A DNA stretch of 39,800 nt, from assembly GCA_903927965.1 (NCBI GenBank), contig CAIYPA010000366.1, positions 1-39,800 on the forward strand. The letters are read 5' to 3'. Source of the DNA: an uncultured Bacteroidia bacterium (lineage in GTDB: Bacteria > Bacteroidota > Bacteroidia > Bacteroidales > Prolixibacteraceae). Each line of letters opens with the position of its first letter. Position 1 is the first letter of the stretch. Positions 8,490 through 16,759 of this stretch are shown here, piece after piece. A program made the translations under genes and the position numbers. A model generated the notes under the pieces. That model was not told the DNA's origin, searched no databases, and worked only from the letters and a program-made list of their open reading frames with translations.

Positions 8490-9860
8490 ATGAACCAATT
8501 AAAAAGACGGAATTTCCTGAAACTTTCGGGCACGGCTGCTGCTTCCGTGATTGCTGTCCCAACCATTATTTCCGCATGTGCGCGTGGAAAGAACGGGAAT
8601 GTCGCCCCTTCCGACAGGATCAACCTCGCGTTTATTGGGTCTGGCAATCAGGCTATGAACGACATCCGCGATTTTGTGACCGACAGGCGGATCCAGATCA
8701 CCGGTATTTGCGATGTGAACAAACAAAGCATCGGATACTGGGACGGCAAAGTTGGTGGAAGGGAAATCGGGATCAACCTTGTAAATACTTGTTATTCAGA
8801 ATTGACGGGCAAGAAATATACTGGCTGCCAGGGATTTGAAGATTTCAGGGAGGTAATTGCCCGGAAGGATATCGATGCTGTTGAGGTGGTGATCCCCGAT
8901 CATTGGCATTCGATTCCAGTACTGATGGCTGCAAAAGCCGGAAAGCACATCTATTGCCAGAAACCGCTTGCCTTGACCATCCCGGAAGGAAGGGCCATGG
9001 CCAATGCAGTCAAGAAATATGGGATTACTTTTCAGATCGGAAGCCAGCAACGATCTGATGAAAATTTCAGGAGGGTTTGTGAGATCGTTCGAAACGGAAG
9101 AATTGGCCAGTTGGAAAGGGTGGAATGTGGCCTTCCTTCCGGTACTCCAGACTATGGCAAGACAGGACAATTGACTGAAACGATTCCTGTCCCCAAAGAT
9201 TTTGATTACAATACCTGGTTGGGCCCGGCACCGGATGCCCCTTATTGTCCTGCCAGGACCCATGTGAATTTCAGGTGGGTACTCGATTATTCAGGTGGTC
9301 AGGTAACCGACTGGGGCGGACATCACCCCGATATTGCACAATGGGGAATGGATACGGAGCATACCGGCCCGGTCAAAATCCAGAATGCAAAAGCAACCTG
9401 GGCAGTCCATCCGATCTGGAACACGGCCACAGAATATTATTTCGAGTGCATCTATGCGAATGGGGTTAAGCTGATCATCAGCAATAAAGCCAGAGGTGGC
9501 GTAACCTTCTTTGGTTCTAAAGGTTGGGCCTGGTCAACCCGGGGCAAACACGAAGTCTTTCCTGAAAATCTAAAGGACACGGTCATCGGAACTGATGAAG
9601 TCCACCTTTATAAAAGTGACAACCATTTCAGGAATTTTGTCGATTGTATCCTGTCAAAAAAGGAAACCATAGCCCCGGCGGAAATCTCCCATCACTCAAT
9701 TGCGATGTCGCATCTTGGCAATATCGCAATGAAACTGGGACAAGACCTCGATTGGGATCCGGTTGCAGAGAAATTCATTAATAATGATATGGCAAACAGT
9801 ATGTTGTCTAGAAAGATGCGCGAACCTTGGGCAACTGTTTACAAAGGCCTGATGGTTTAG
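8490..9860 (+). CDS. Tat-exported Gfo/Idh/MocA family oxidoreductase
   Basis: Starts MNQLKRRNFLKLSGTAAASVIAVPTIISAC, a twin-arginine signal with a possible lipobox cysteine. The ATG at 8490 is preferred over an in-frame TTG at 8484. Family motifs are INLAFIGSGNQA (nucleotide binding), VIPDHWHSIPV, and HIYCQKPLALT, where the usual EKP is QKP; the same Glu-to-Gln change occurs in other exported members. The block LDYSGGQVTDWGGHHPDIAQWG matches the second paralogue at 5311-6627. It is separated from the main oxidoreductase operon by the palindrome array and probably has its own promoter. Periplasmic sugar or glycoside oxidation is the likely role; substrate unknown. Confidence 0.9.
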   Translation: MNQLKRRNFLKLSGTAAASVIAVPTIISACARGKNGNVAPSDRINLAFIGSGNQAMNDIRDFVTDRRIQITGICDVNKQSIGYWDGKVGGREIGINLVNTCYSELTGKKYTGCQGFEDFREVIARKDIDAVEVVIPDHWHSIPVLMAAKAGKHIYCQKPLALTIPEGRAMANAVKKYGITFQIGSQQRSDENFRRVCEIVRNGRIGQLERVECGLPSGTPDYGKTGQLTETIPVPKDFDYNTWLGPAPDAPYCPARTHVNFRWVLDYSGGQVTDWGGHHPDIAQWGMDTEHTGPVKIQNAKATWAVHPIWNTATEYYFECIYANGVKLIISNKARGGVTFFGSKGWAWSTRGKHEVFPENLKDTVIGTDEVHLYKSDNHFRNFVDCILSKKETIAPAEISHHSIAMSHLGNIAMKLGQDLDWDPVAEKFINNDMANSMLSRKMREPWATVYKGLMV

Positions 9861-9872
9861 GCTATTTTATTA

Positions 9873-9880
9873 TAAATTTG
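9873..9880 (+). promoter_or_regulatory. Candidate Bacteroidota -7 element (TAAATTTG)
   Basis: TAAATTTG fits the TAnnTTTG consensus and lies 50 bp before the lipoprotein start at 9930. The expected TTTG 19 bp upstream is absent, so this is tentative. Confidence 0.35.
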
Positions 9881-9929
9881 TAATCTTGTAGTTAAAGGTT
9901 GCGGCCAATTCTTCAGGAAGTTTAGCACA

Positions 9930-10553
9930 ATGGAAAAAATTATCATTTTTCTTTCACTTTTCGGGATTGTTTCTTGTGGAAATGTTAAGCAAAATGGTTC
10001 GATTAAGCCAACTTCCAGATTCACACAGGATTATTGGAGTCATTTAAAAACGATTGTAACCCCAAATGGGGAGATAGTTAAATTCAAAATGATCAACGAT
10101 TCATGTTATTTGTTACAGTGGGGAGATTCGTTGAGTTTAAAAACGTTCCCGGATACATTTTATATGGATGACCATGAAACGTGGATTCCCAAATTCATGG
10201 CTGAAAACAAGGACTATATTGTCATGAGAAGCAGTTGCGGGAATCCTTGTTGGATTGGATTCTTTTTGCCTTTGCAGGATTCAAAAAAACCCTTCAGTAT
10301 TCATGAATATCTTGATTTTGATTTAGATAACCATCTGGTTGCCTATGTAAAGGATCCAAATTTTATTGAAATTATGAACTTGAAAAATGGCCAGACTGAA
10401 GCTCATATCCTAAATGGATGTAGTTCTGCTTTCCCCGGATATTGCATTGACAGTTTATCCATAAAAAACAGGACTTTAAAGTACAACTGGATTTCTGACA
10501 ATAAGATTAATTCCAGCAAAAGAAAAGAAATCGTAGAAAAGATCAAACTATAA
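9930..10553 (+). CDS. Hypothetical lipoprotein
   Basis: The 207-residue protein starts MEKIIIFLSLFGIVSC, a short lipoprotein signal with the lipid-modified cysteine at residue 16. The rest is rich in aromatic residues and beta-type segments and holds four more cysteines in two clusters (SSCGNPCW and NGCSSAFPGYC) that could form disulfides in the periplasm. No family is recognised. It lies 70 bp after the third oxidoreductase and 37 bp before the glycosyltransferase gene on the same strand; its base composition is a little more AT-rich than the oxidoreductases. It may belong with either neighbour. Confidence 0.75.
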   Translation: MEKIIIFLSLFGIVSCGNVKQNGSIKPTSRFTQDYWSHLKTIVTPNGEIVKFKMINDSCYLLQWGDSLSLKTFPDTFYMDDHETWIPKFMAENKDYIVMRSSCGNPCWIGFFLPLQDSKKPFSIHEYLDFDLDNHLVAYVKDPNFIEIMNLKNGQTEAHILNGCSSAFPGYCIDSLSIKNRTLKYNWISDNKINSSKRKEIVEKIKL

Positions 10554-10590
10554 CAGAACTTTTTAATTATAGCCTCAAAATTTCTTAGGT

Positions 10591-11520
10591 ATGCTTTCAA
10601 TCGTAATCCCGATATACAATGAAGAAGGGCTGATCAACGACCTCGTTGACCGGACGGTGGCGGCATTGGAAAAATTCACTACAGATTACGAGATCATTTT
10701 TGTGGATGACGGCAGTAGGGACAAAAGCCTTAAAAATTTATTGCTCCACCAGGATAAAAATTCAAAGATCAAGGTGTTGGCATTATCCGGAAATTTTGGT
10801 CATCAGGCTGCATTTACAGCGGGCCTTGAATATTCAACTGGAGATCTGGTTGGAATGATGGATGGTGATTTGCAGGACCCACCTGAATTGTTTGAGGAAA
10901 TGTACCGGAAAATCATTGAAGAGGGTTACGATATCATCAGCGGTAAACGGAGCGGTAGGAAGGGGAAGAATAGCCGGAACCTCTACACCTTTCTGTTCCA
11001 TCTTTTGTTCAGGAACGTGACCGCCATCCAAAACATGGAAAACACCGGCAACTTCTCGTTGATGCGGCGTGAGGCTGTCGATGCCTTGCTTACAATGAAG
11101 GAAAAAATACGCTATCTGCCTGGTCTTCGAGCTTTTATAGGATTTAAACAAGGCTATGTCGATTATATAAGGGACGAACGTTTTGATGGCGATCCCAAAA
11201 TGGACCTGTCCAAATTGTTCAGGCTCGCTGCGGACGCGATCTTTGCATTTTCAAGGTTTCCAATCCGGCTTTGTCTGTACATGGGGATGTTCGGTACAAT
11301 CGTATTTATGTTCGCTGGCCTGTATGTGATCATTGCCAAAATCGCAGGGTTTGCAATTATCGGGTGGTCTTCCACAATGTTGAGCATCTACTTTTTAGGC
11401 TCGATCCAACTGATTTCGATAGGGATTGTTGGCGAGTATGTTTATCGGATATACAAAGAATCGCAAAACAGGCCACTCTATTTCGTAAAAAAATTCCACG
11501 ATGGGAAGCTTGTAAAATAA
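10591..11520 (+). CDS. Polyprenyl-phosphate glycosyltransferase, GT2 family (DPM1/GtrB/ArnC-like)
   Basis: The 309-residue protein has a GT-A fold: SIVIPIYNEEGLI at the N-terminus, FVDDGSRDKS, and MMDGDLQDPPE with the DxD-type metal site (DGD at about 91-93). The C-terminal third has two hydrophobic segments (about 228-255 and 262-285), the layout of GtrB/ArnC enzymes that charge undecaprenyl phosphate with a sugar at the inner face of the membrane. The next gene starts inside its stop codon (TAATG, start at 11520) and encodes a GT-C transferase that could use the lipid-linked sugar, so the pair likely forms one glycosylation module. The acceptor is not predictable. Confidence 0.9.
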   Translation: MLSIVIPIYNEEGLINDLVDRTVAALEKFTTDYEIIFVDDGSRDKSLKNLLLHQDKNSKIKVLALSGNFGHQAAFTAGLEYSTGDLVGMMDGDLQDPPELFEEMYRKIIEEGYDIISGKRSGRKGKNSRNLYTFLFHLLFRNVTAIQNMENTGNFSLMRREAVDALLTMKEKIRYLPGLRAFIGFKQGYVDYIRDERFDGDPKMDLSKLFRLAADAIFAFSRFPIRLCLYMGMFGTIVFMFAGLYVIIAKIAGFAIIGWSSTMLSIYFLGSIQLISIGIVGEYVYRIYKESQNRPLYFVKKFHDGKLVK

Positions 11521-13586
11521 TGATCAACAACTGGTTAAAATACACTTTCTATTCACTGGCTCTCGTACTCCTTTTAATCATGCTGAAGGGCGGTTGGGAC
11601 GGTGGCATTTCGGGTGATGAATACCTCCATTATGACCAATCGGTTTTTGTATATGATTATTTTGCCTCGCATGGAAAAGATACGTCTGCCCTGAACACAC
11701 CTGTAACTTATCTAAAATACTACGGACAATCGTTGGATAACCTGACCACCATCCTGATCCGTTGGTTTAAGGTTGAAGATATTTATCTCTTCAGGCATTT
11801 GTCAAACTCCTTTGTAGGATGGCTCACTGTTTTGGTGACTGCGTTCTTTGCAGTTTGGCTTGCAGGGTATGGTGCCGGAATCCTTGTGATTTTGCTTTTT
11901 GCGATATCGCCCACTTTTTTGGGACACGCACAAAACAACCTGAAAGACATCCCGTTTGCCCTGGGCTACATCGCTTCAATTTTCTTTACGCAGCGGTTCC
12001 TTTTTAATCAGAACAAGCCCAAAAATCGCGACTTTATACTGTTGATTGCGAGTATCGCTTTTGCGATCAGCATCCGACCCGGTGGTTTATTGCTGATCTG
12101 TTACCTGCTCTTTTTCCTGCTACTTTATTTCCTGTTTCAATATATTTCTGTATTTCAGATTGATAAACATTTACTTAAGAATAGGCTTCTCCAATCTTTC
12201 TTAATTTCATTTGTAGCCTGGTTTTGTAGCATTGTTTTGTGGCCATTTGCCCAGCAAAATCCCGTGCTCAATGTCATTAAATCGTATGACATGATGACGC
12301 AGTACCCGATCACGTTGCAGCAGGTTTTTGAAGGAAAGGTCGAATGGTCCGATTTTATGCCATGGTACTATTTGCCTAAATATATGGTGATTACAATTCC
12401 TCTAATTATTTTTGTAGGACTTACAGCTTTTATTGTTTTGTCAAAACAGATCATCAAAAATGGCAAATTTCTGCATTATGGATTCCTGGTTTTCTCGATC
12501 CTGTTTCCGATTGTTTTTGTGATCTATGAAAAATCGAACCTTTATGGATCTTGGAGGCACTTCCTTTTCGTTTATCCCTCAATTGTGCTGCTTTCTGCAA
12601 TTGGCTTTTCTACCCTTTTCAATTACCTGAAAAATAAGTACATCGTTAGCGGAGCTATTTTGGTGACTTTGTTTCTTGCTTTTCACCCGGCGAAGTTCAT
12701 GATTTTGAACCATCCTTATTACTATCTGTATTACAATCAGTTGGTAGGAGGGTTGAAAGGTGCCTTTTCAAACTATGAGACAGACTATTATTACCATACA
12801 ATCCGGAAAGGTTCGGAGTGGTTGGCTGGTTACCTGAACACCAACAAACAGGAAACGCTCCCAAGAATTGCAGGTAATTTCCCGATAGCCTGGTATTTCA
12901 GGGATCAGACTGATATTCAGACATTTTACTGTCAATATGATCAACGAAGTCAGAAAGACTGGGACTATATGGTCGTAGCGAATAGTTATATTCCGGTAAA
13001 TCAGCTTAAAAGTGGGCTGTGGCCACCTAAAAACGCAATTCATGTGATTTATGCAGACGATGTTCCGGTTTGTGCCGTTTTGAAAAGGGAATCAAAATTC
13101 GATTTTCAAGGATATGATGCATTTAAAAGGGGGGATATTCCTGAAGCCAAAGCTGATTTTGCCAAAGCATTAAAAATTAATACACAGGATGAATTAACTT
13201 TTTATAATTTTGCGGCCGCAATGGTTAAAGAGGGAAAGAACGACAGTGCCAGGTATTTGTTGCAGTCGGCATTGACAATCAATCCGGGTTATGAGCCTGT
13301 TTTAATGTATCTTGGGAATATTGCCGTAAGCCAGGGCAAAAGCAGTGAGGCGATCGGGTACTATGAAACATTGATCGGTTATAACCGTAAATATTTTGAA
13401 GCCTATGTCAGTTTATCGAAATTGTTGGTGGAGAAGGACGTCTTGAAAGCCAGGGAATTATTGAAAACCTGTCTGAGGATCAGTCCCGGTTATCGACCTG
13501 CGATCAGGACGCTTGCCGATACCTATCGGACTTCCGATCCTGAAGTGGCGAAGAAATATGATCAACTTTTGAATTCAAATAAATAA
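11520..13586 (+). CDS. GT-C (PMT/ArnT-like) membrane glycosyltransferase with C-terminal TPR repeats
   Basis: The protein of about 688 residues starts at the ATG overlapping the previous stop (MINNWLKYTFYS); a longer frame from 11271 only reads the glycosyltransferase gene out of frame. Residues 1-450 hold about ten hydrophobic segments. An early periplasmic acidic pair (GISGDEYLHYDQS) fits the catalytic Asp/Glu of GT39/GT83-type enzymes, and the GHAQNNLKDIPFALGY block is common in this group. From about residue 530 come three or four TPR-like helical pairs (for example DIPEAKADFAKALKINTQDELTFYNFA), which would lie in the periplasm. It probably transfers sugar from the lipid carrier made by the upstream GT2 enzyme to a periplasmic or surface acceptor. 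Confidence 0.85.
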   Translation: MINNWLKYTFYSLALVLLLIMLKGGWDGGISGDEYLHYDQSVFVYDYFASHGKDTSALNTPVTYLKYYGQSLDNLTTILIRWFKVEDIYLFRHLSNSFVGWLTVLVTAFFAVWLAGYGAGILVILLFAISPTFLGHAQNNLKDIPFALGYIASIFFTQRFLFNQNKPKNRDFILLIASIAFAISIRPGGLLLICYLLFFLLLYFLFQYISVFQIDKHLLKNRLLQSFLISFVAWFCSIVLWPFAQQNPVLNVIKSYDMMTQYPITLQQVFEGKVEWSDFMPWYYLPKYMVITIPLIIFVGLTAFIVLSKQIIKNGKFLHYGFLVFSILFPIVFVIYEKSNLYGSWRHFLFVYPSIVLLSAIGFSTLFNYLKNKYIVSGAILVTLFLAFHPAKFMILNHPYYYLYYNQLVGGLKGAFSNYETDYYYHTIRKGSEWLAGYLNTNKQETLPRIAGNFPIAWYFRDQTDIQTFYCQYDQRSQKDWDYMVVANSYIPVNQLKSGLWPPKNAIHVIYADDVPVCAVLKRESKFDFQGYDAFKRGDIPEAKADFAKALKINTQDELTFYNFAAAMVKEGKNDSARYLLQSALTINPGYEPVLMYLGNIAVSQGKSSEAIGYYETLIGYNRKYFEAYVSLSKLLVEKDVLKARELLKTCLRISPGYRPAIRTLADTYRTSDPEVAKKYDQLLNSNK

Positions 13587-13606
13587 CAACGTTTAATAAT
13601 TAGAGT

Positions 13607-13864
13607 ATGAAAAAAGCAATTTTAAAGATTTCGATGGCAGGAATGTTGTTCCTGGCCAGTTTATGTATGGTTGTTGCTCAGGATATGCCATCTGCAAAGA
13701 AGGATTCAGTCAACGCGGATAAAGCAGCAAAACCAGTATTTTACGATGCAGCGGCACAGGAAGAGGCACCAAAAACCTCCGGAGGAGATTACGCTTTGAT
13801 TGGAGGCGCAGTTGTTTTAGTGGTCGCAGTAGGTGTTTACCTTATGACGAAAAAGAAAAAATAA
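13607..13864 (+). CDS. Small secreted single-span membrane protein
   Basis: The 85-residue protein has a signal peptide (MKKAILKISMAGMLFLASLCMVVAQ), a polar linker of about 38 residues, then Gly-Gly, a hydrophobic span (ALIGGAVVLVVAVGVYLM) and a KKKK tail. The mature protein would be a short periplasmic segment held by a C-terminal anchor. It lies 20 bp after the TPR glycosyltransferase and ends the operon, just before a strong terminator. No family is recognised. The Gly-Gly/span/basic tail resembles a sorting tail in outline only; no LPxTG-like or PEP-CTERM-like motif is seen. Confidence 0.7.
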   Translation: MKKAILKISMAGMLFLASLCMVVAQDMPSAKKDSVNADKAAKPVFYDAAAQEEAPKTSGGDYALIGGAVVLVVAVGVYLMTKKKK

Positions 13865-13891
13865 GCTGGTGCTGATGAACGGCTAAAAAGT

Positions 13892-13929
13892 AAGCCGTCC
13901 CGATGGTAATTGGGACGGCTTGTTTTTTA
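13892..13929. terminator. Rho-independent terminator
   Basis: Perfect 10-bp inverted repeat AAGCCGTCCC (13892-13901) and GGGACGGCTT (13912-13921) with a 10-base loop, followed by GTTTTTTAT. It ends the 9930-13864 gene set on the plus strand and may also serve the converging TlpA-like gene. Confidence 0.9.
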
Positions 13930-13945
13930 TCTATATTGGTTCACT

Positions 13946-15183
13946 TTACTTTTCTGCTAAAAGGCTATCAATTAATTGATTAAAATCTGTTTTAAACTCC
14001 TCGTAGTACTTTCCTGTTGCGGGTCCGCTGAAACCGGTATGGATTTTCCTGACCTTTCCCTTTTTATCAATAAAGATAGTCGAAGGGAAAGCAGCAATAC
14101 CGCTTAATGCGGGCAATGCCTTGGAGGCCGATTCCGTACCCGATAATCCTGCGAACAACACATCATACTGAATTCCGAAACGATCTTTCAACCTGGTCAA
14201 GGTCCGTTTGGCAAAATCGAAATCGTTCTTGCGTTCAAATGCCAGGCCGATAATTTCAACTCGCGATCTTTGTTAGCCTTGTACCAGGGTGCCAGATAAG
14301 CTGTTTCATCCAGACAGTTTGGGCACCAGCTTCCCAAAATGGACACAATCACCACCTTACCCTGAAACTTTGGGTCGGCCAGTGAAACCGGTTTGCCATT
14401 GAGGTCAGGAAAGGTAAATTCAACCGATGTGTAGCCATCCTTCAATTTGGAAAAGCTGTATGGATCGGCCAATGCTGCTTTTGGATTGCGCTTGCCCTCA
14501 ATTTTGGTGCTTCGCCTTGAAGTAATAAATTCGCCTGTAAAAGTAGAATCTGTCGTAAACTCCCCTTTTACAAGGTAGGGCGAATTTCCGCTAAAGGCCG
14601 AAAGTTGGAATTTTTTCCCTTGTACCACACCTTCCAGGTAACGGTAATCGCCTGTGTTGGTAAGGATGGATCCCGTGACCGAACCCCCTTTTTCGTCAAA
14701 GTTGCCAACGGTTGCTTCAGGTTTGTCGGAACCAGCAAAGAGGATATCCCAAGGTCCTGCCAATGAAGAATTTGCAGTTTCTGTGCTTTGCGGAAATCTG
14801 TTGCTGTTGCCAAATTCTGCCTTAAACCTGATTCCCGGATCGGGTTTGGCCGTTGTGAGTTTGATGAATTTTCCATCAATTGTATTTCCGACCAATTTTC
14901 CGGTCAACACGGCATCGAAAAGATCAATCGGGATGGTTACCGAATCGTTCCTGTAGGTAATGTTTTTCAGCGGGAATCGCTCTGCTCCGTTGATCAGGTC
15001 AACAGTTGTGGCTTCTGGACTTTGTCCTTTTACCTCAAAAATAAAGGGAATCTCCTGATCGGTTAGGATAAATGCACCTCGCCAGATGCCCACTTTAAGT
15101 TGCGGTTTTTCTGATTGACAAGCCCCGAAAAAGATCCCGACAAGGAGGGAAAGCGATGCTATAATTCTGTAGGTATTTTTCAT
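13946..15183 (-). pseudogene. TlpA-like thioredoxin-domain lipoprotein with a one-base frameshift
   Basis: The upstream part, starting at 15183 (MKNTYRIIASLSLLVGIFFGACQ, lipoprotein signal), runs through a beta-rich N-terminal domain into a thioredoxin fold with the redox motif WCPNC (context ILGSWCPNCLDETAYLAPW). It leaves frame after KANKDRELK. The next frame continues exactly with IIGLAFERKNDF and the thioredoxin C-terminal half (AFPSTIFIDKKGKVRKIHTGF) to 13946. Restoring one base in the TTT at 14254-14256 (an A-run on the coding strand) joins both parts into one protein of about 412 residues. Either this is a real inactivating deletion or a homopolymer error. In frame, it would be a membrane-attached disulfide/thiol protein encoded next to SusD/SusC. 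In-frame ATGs upstream of 15183 were rejected because 15183 gives the signal peptide. Confidence 0.85.
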
Positions 15184-15310
15184 ATGTTTATAATTTGTTT
15201 TTTTTATTGGCCATATGGAACTCGCCATGAGATAATCATGCTTCCGTGTGTGATTTGCTCTCATGGCTCGTTTCATGATTCAAATTTTTTATAAAAATAG
15301 TATTTTCAGA

Positions 15311-16738
15311 CTAATTTACATCGAACCACAGTTTTGTCGTCAACGCATCAACACCCTGATGTGCAACCGCTGCCTTATAACTGTTCACATTCAACGATTG
15401 TTCACTTCCCGGATAAATGTACCTGAGCGGCATTTTCCCGTCAAGTGTCCCTGCAACCGCAGCTGGCAATATTGGATAATCGAGCCTTCTCCATTCAGCA
15501 AATGCTTCCAATCCCTGGCCAAAAAGTGCAATCCATTTCTGATTTCCAATTGACTGACGAAAATTTGCACTGTTGTACTTCACCGAAGGTTGTGCCAGAT
15601 AGTTTGAGATTGTGGCAGCATCGGTGATCCCAAATTGGTTGAATGAAGCCGTAATTGCCTGATTGTACAATATTTCAGGATTTTCTGAAGTGAATCCTCT
15701 TGCTGCGGCTTCCGCTCTTCCAAACAACACTTCGGCATTGCTGAGGATAACTGCTGGTGTTTGTGGAGTGGTGAAATAAGTGCCAATTTTCGATGTTTTT
15801 GAAAATCCCAGTGCACTGGCCGCACTATTGGTCAAGCCGTTTGGCACACCAATATAGACTTCTGGAGTAGCCGTTTCTGTCTTATTGGCGAAGATGGGTA
15901 ACCTGGGATCGTTCAGCGATTTTAAAGTTTCGACAATACTTTTGCTTACCCGATAATCGTCACGGGTTTCAAAGAACAGTGCAATCGGGTTTTGATTTGG
16001 AGAAGTGAGGTAAACAAATTGTGCAATCTCCCCATTTCCGATCAAATCGGCAACAGCAATTTCACCGATCACTTGTTTTGCAATTGCAGGTTCCCTGTCG
16101 GAAATGCGCAAAGCGATCCGGTAACGCAACGAATTGGCAAACTTTTTCCATTTGGTAAGATTGCCCGAATAAATCAGGTCACCACTGATCGCTTTTTGGG
16201 CTGGATCAAGTAATCCTATGGCTGTTTTCAGCTCTGCAAGTAAACCATGATAGACATCCTGTTGCGAATCATAAGCAGGAGTTATATGGTTGGTTATGTC
16301 AACAGCCTGACTATAAGGGATATCCCCATAGGCATCCGTCAACAAAAGAAAAACCCATGAACGAAAGATGGTGGCAACCGCTTTATAATTTGGGTTATTG
16401 TCTTTCTCCCCAATCGCAATCACTTCGGCCAAATCCCTTAAACCGCCTGAATATAGACTTTTCCAATGACTCTCGAAAGTGGAGTTGGTCGCAATGTACC
16501 GGTCAATTTCGGTGTATTGAATCTTGGCAACATGCTGTATAAATAGAAGTGTCCCATCAAGATTATTAGTAGTCCCCCAATAAGTATCGGCAGATGATTT
16601 GATGGCATTGCTTAAAAGGTAATCGGGTTGGGCAATTTGTGCTTCGTTGGGATTGATATTTGTCTCCTGAAGATCTTTTACGCACGATGAAAATGAAAGC
16701 GCAAGAAGTAAGTAGGATGCTATATTTAAATATTTCAT
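15311..16738 (-). CDS. SusD/RagB-family outer-membrane nutrient-binding lipoprotein
   Basis: The 475-residue protein has a lipoprotein signal ending in SFSSC (MKYLNIASYLLLALSFSSC) and typical SusD N-terminal sequence (LQETNINPNEAQIAQPDYLLSNAI). Further family segments are LTDAYGDIPYSQAV, KWKKFANSLRYRIALRI and the C-terminal EAFAEWRRLDYPIL block. SusD proteins are surface lipoproteins that cap the SusC barrel and capture oligosaccharides or other nutrients. It follows the SusC gene by 21 bp on the reverse strand. No glycoside hydrolase is next to the pair, so the substrate could be a peptide or another nutrient; this SusD subclass often lacks an adjacent hydrolase. Confidence 0.93.
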   Translation of the reverse strand: MKYLNIASYLLLALSFSSCVKDLQETNINPNEAQIAQPDYLLSNAIKSSADTYWGTTNNLDGTLLFIQHVAKIQYTEIDRYIATNSTFESHWKSLYSGGLRDLAEVIAIGEKDNNPNYKAVATIFRSWVFLLLTDAYGDIPYSQAVDITNHITPAYDSQQDVYHGLLAELKTAIGLLDPAQKAISGDLIYSGNLTKWKKFANSLRYRIALRISDREPAIAKQVIGEIAVADLIGNGEIAQFVYLTSPNQNPIALFFETRDDYRVSKSIVETLKSLNDPRLPIFANKTETATPEVYIGVPNGLTNSAASALGFSKTSKIGTYFTTPQTPAVILSNAEVLFGRAEAAARGFTSENPEILYNQAITASFNQFGITDAATISNYLAQPSVKYNSANFRQSIGNQKWIALFGQGLEAFAEWRRLDYPILPAAVAGTLDGKMPLRYIYPGSEQSLNVNSYKAAVAHQGVDALTTKLWFDVN

Positions 16739-16759
16739 AATTATCAGATATTTAATGTG

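Noticed and set aside
11271-11519. Extended N-terminus of the GT-C glycosyltransferase
   Set aside because: This stretch reads the GT2 gene out of frame; the ATG at 11520 overlapping the previous stop gives a normal membrane N-terminus.
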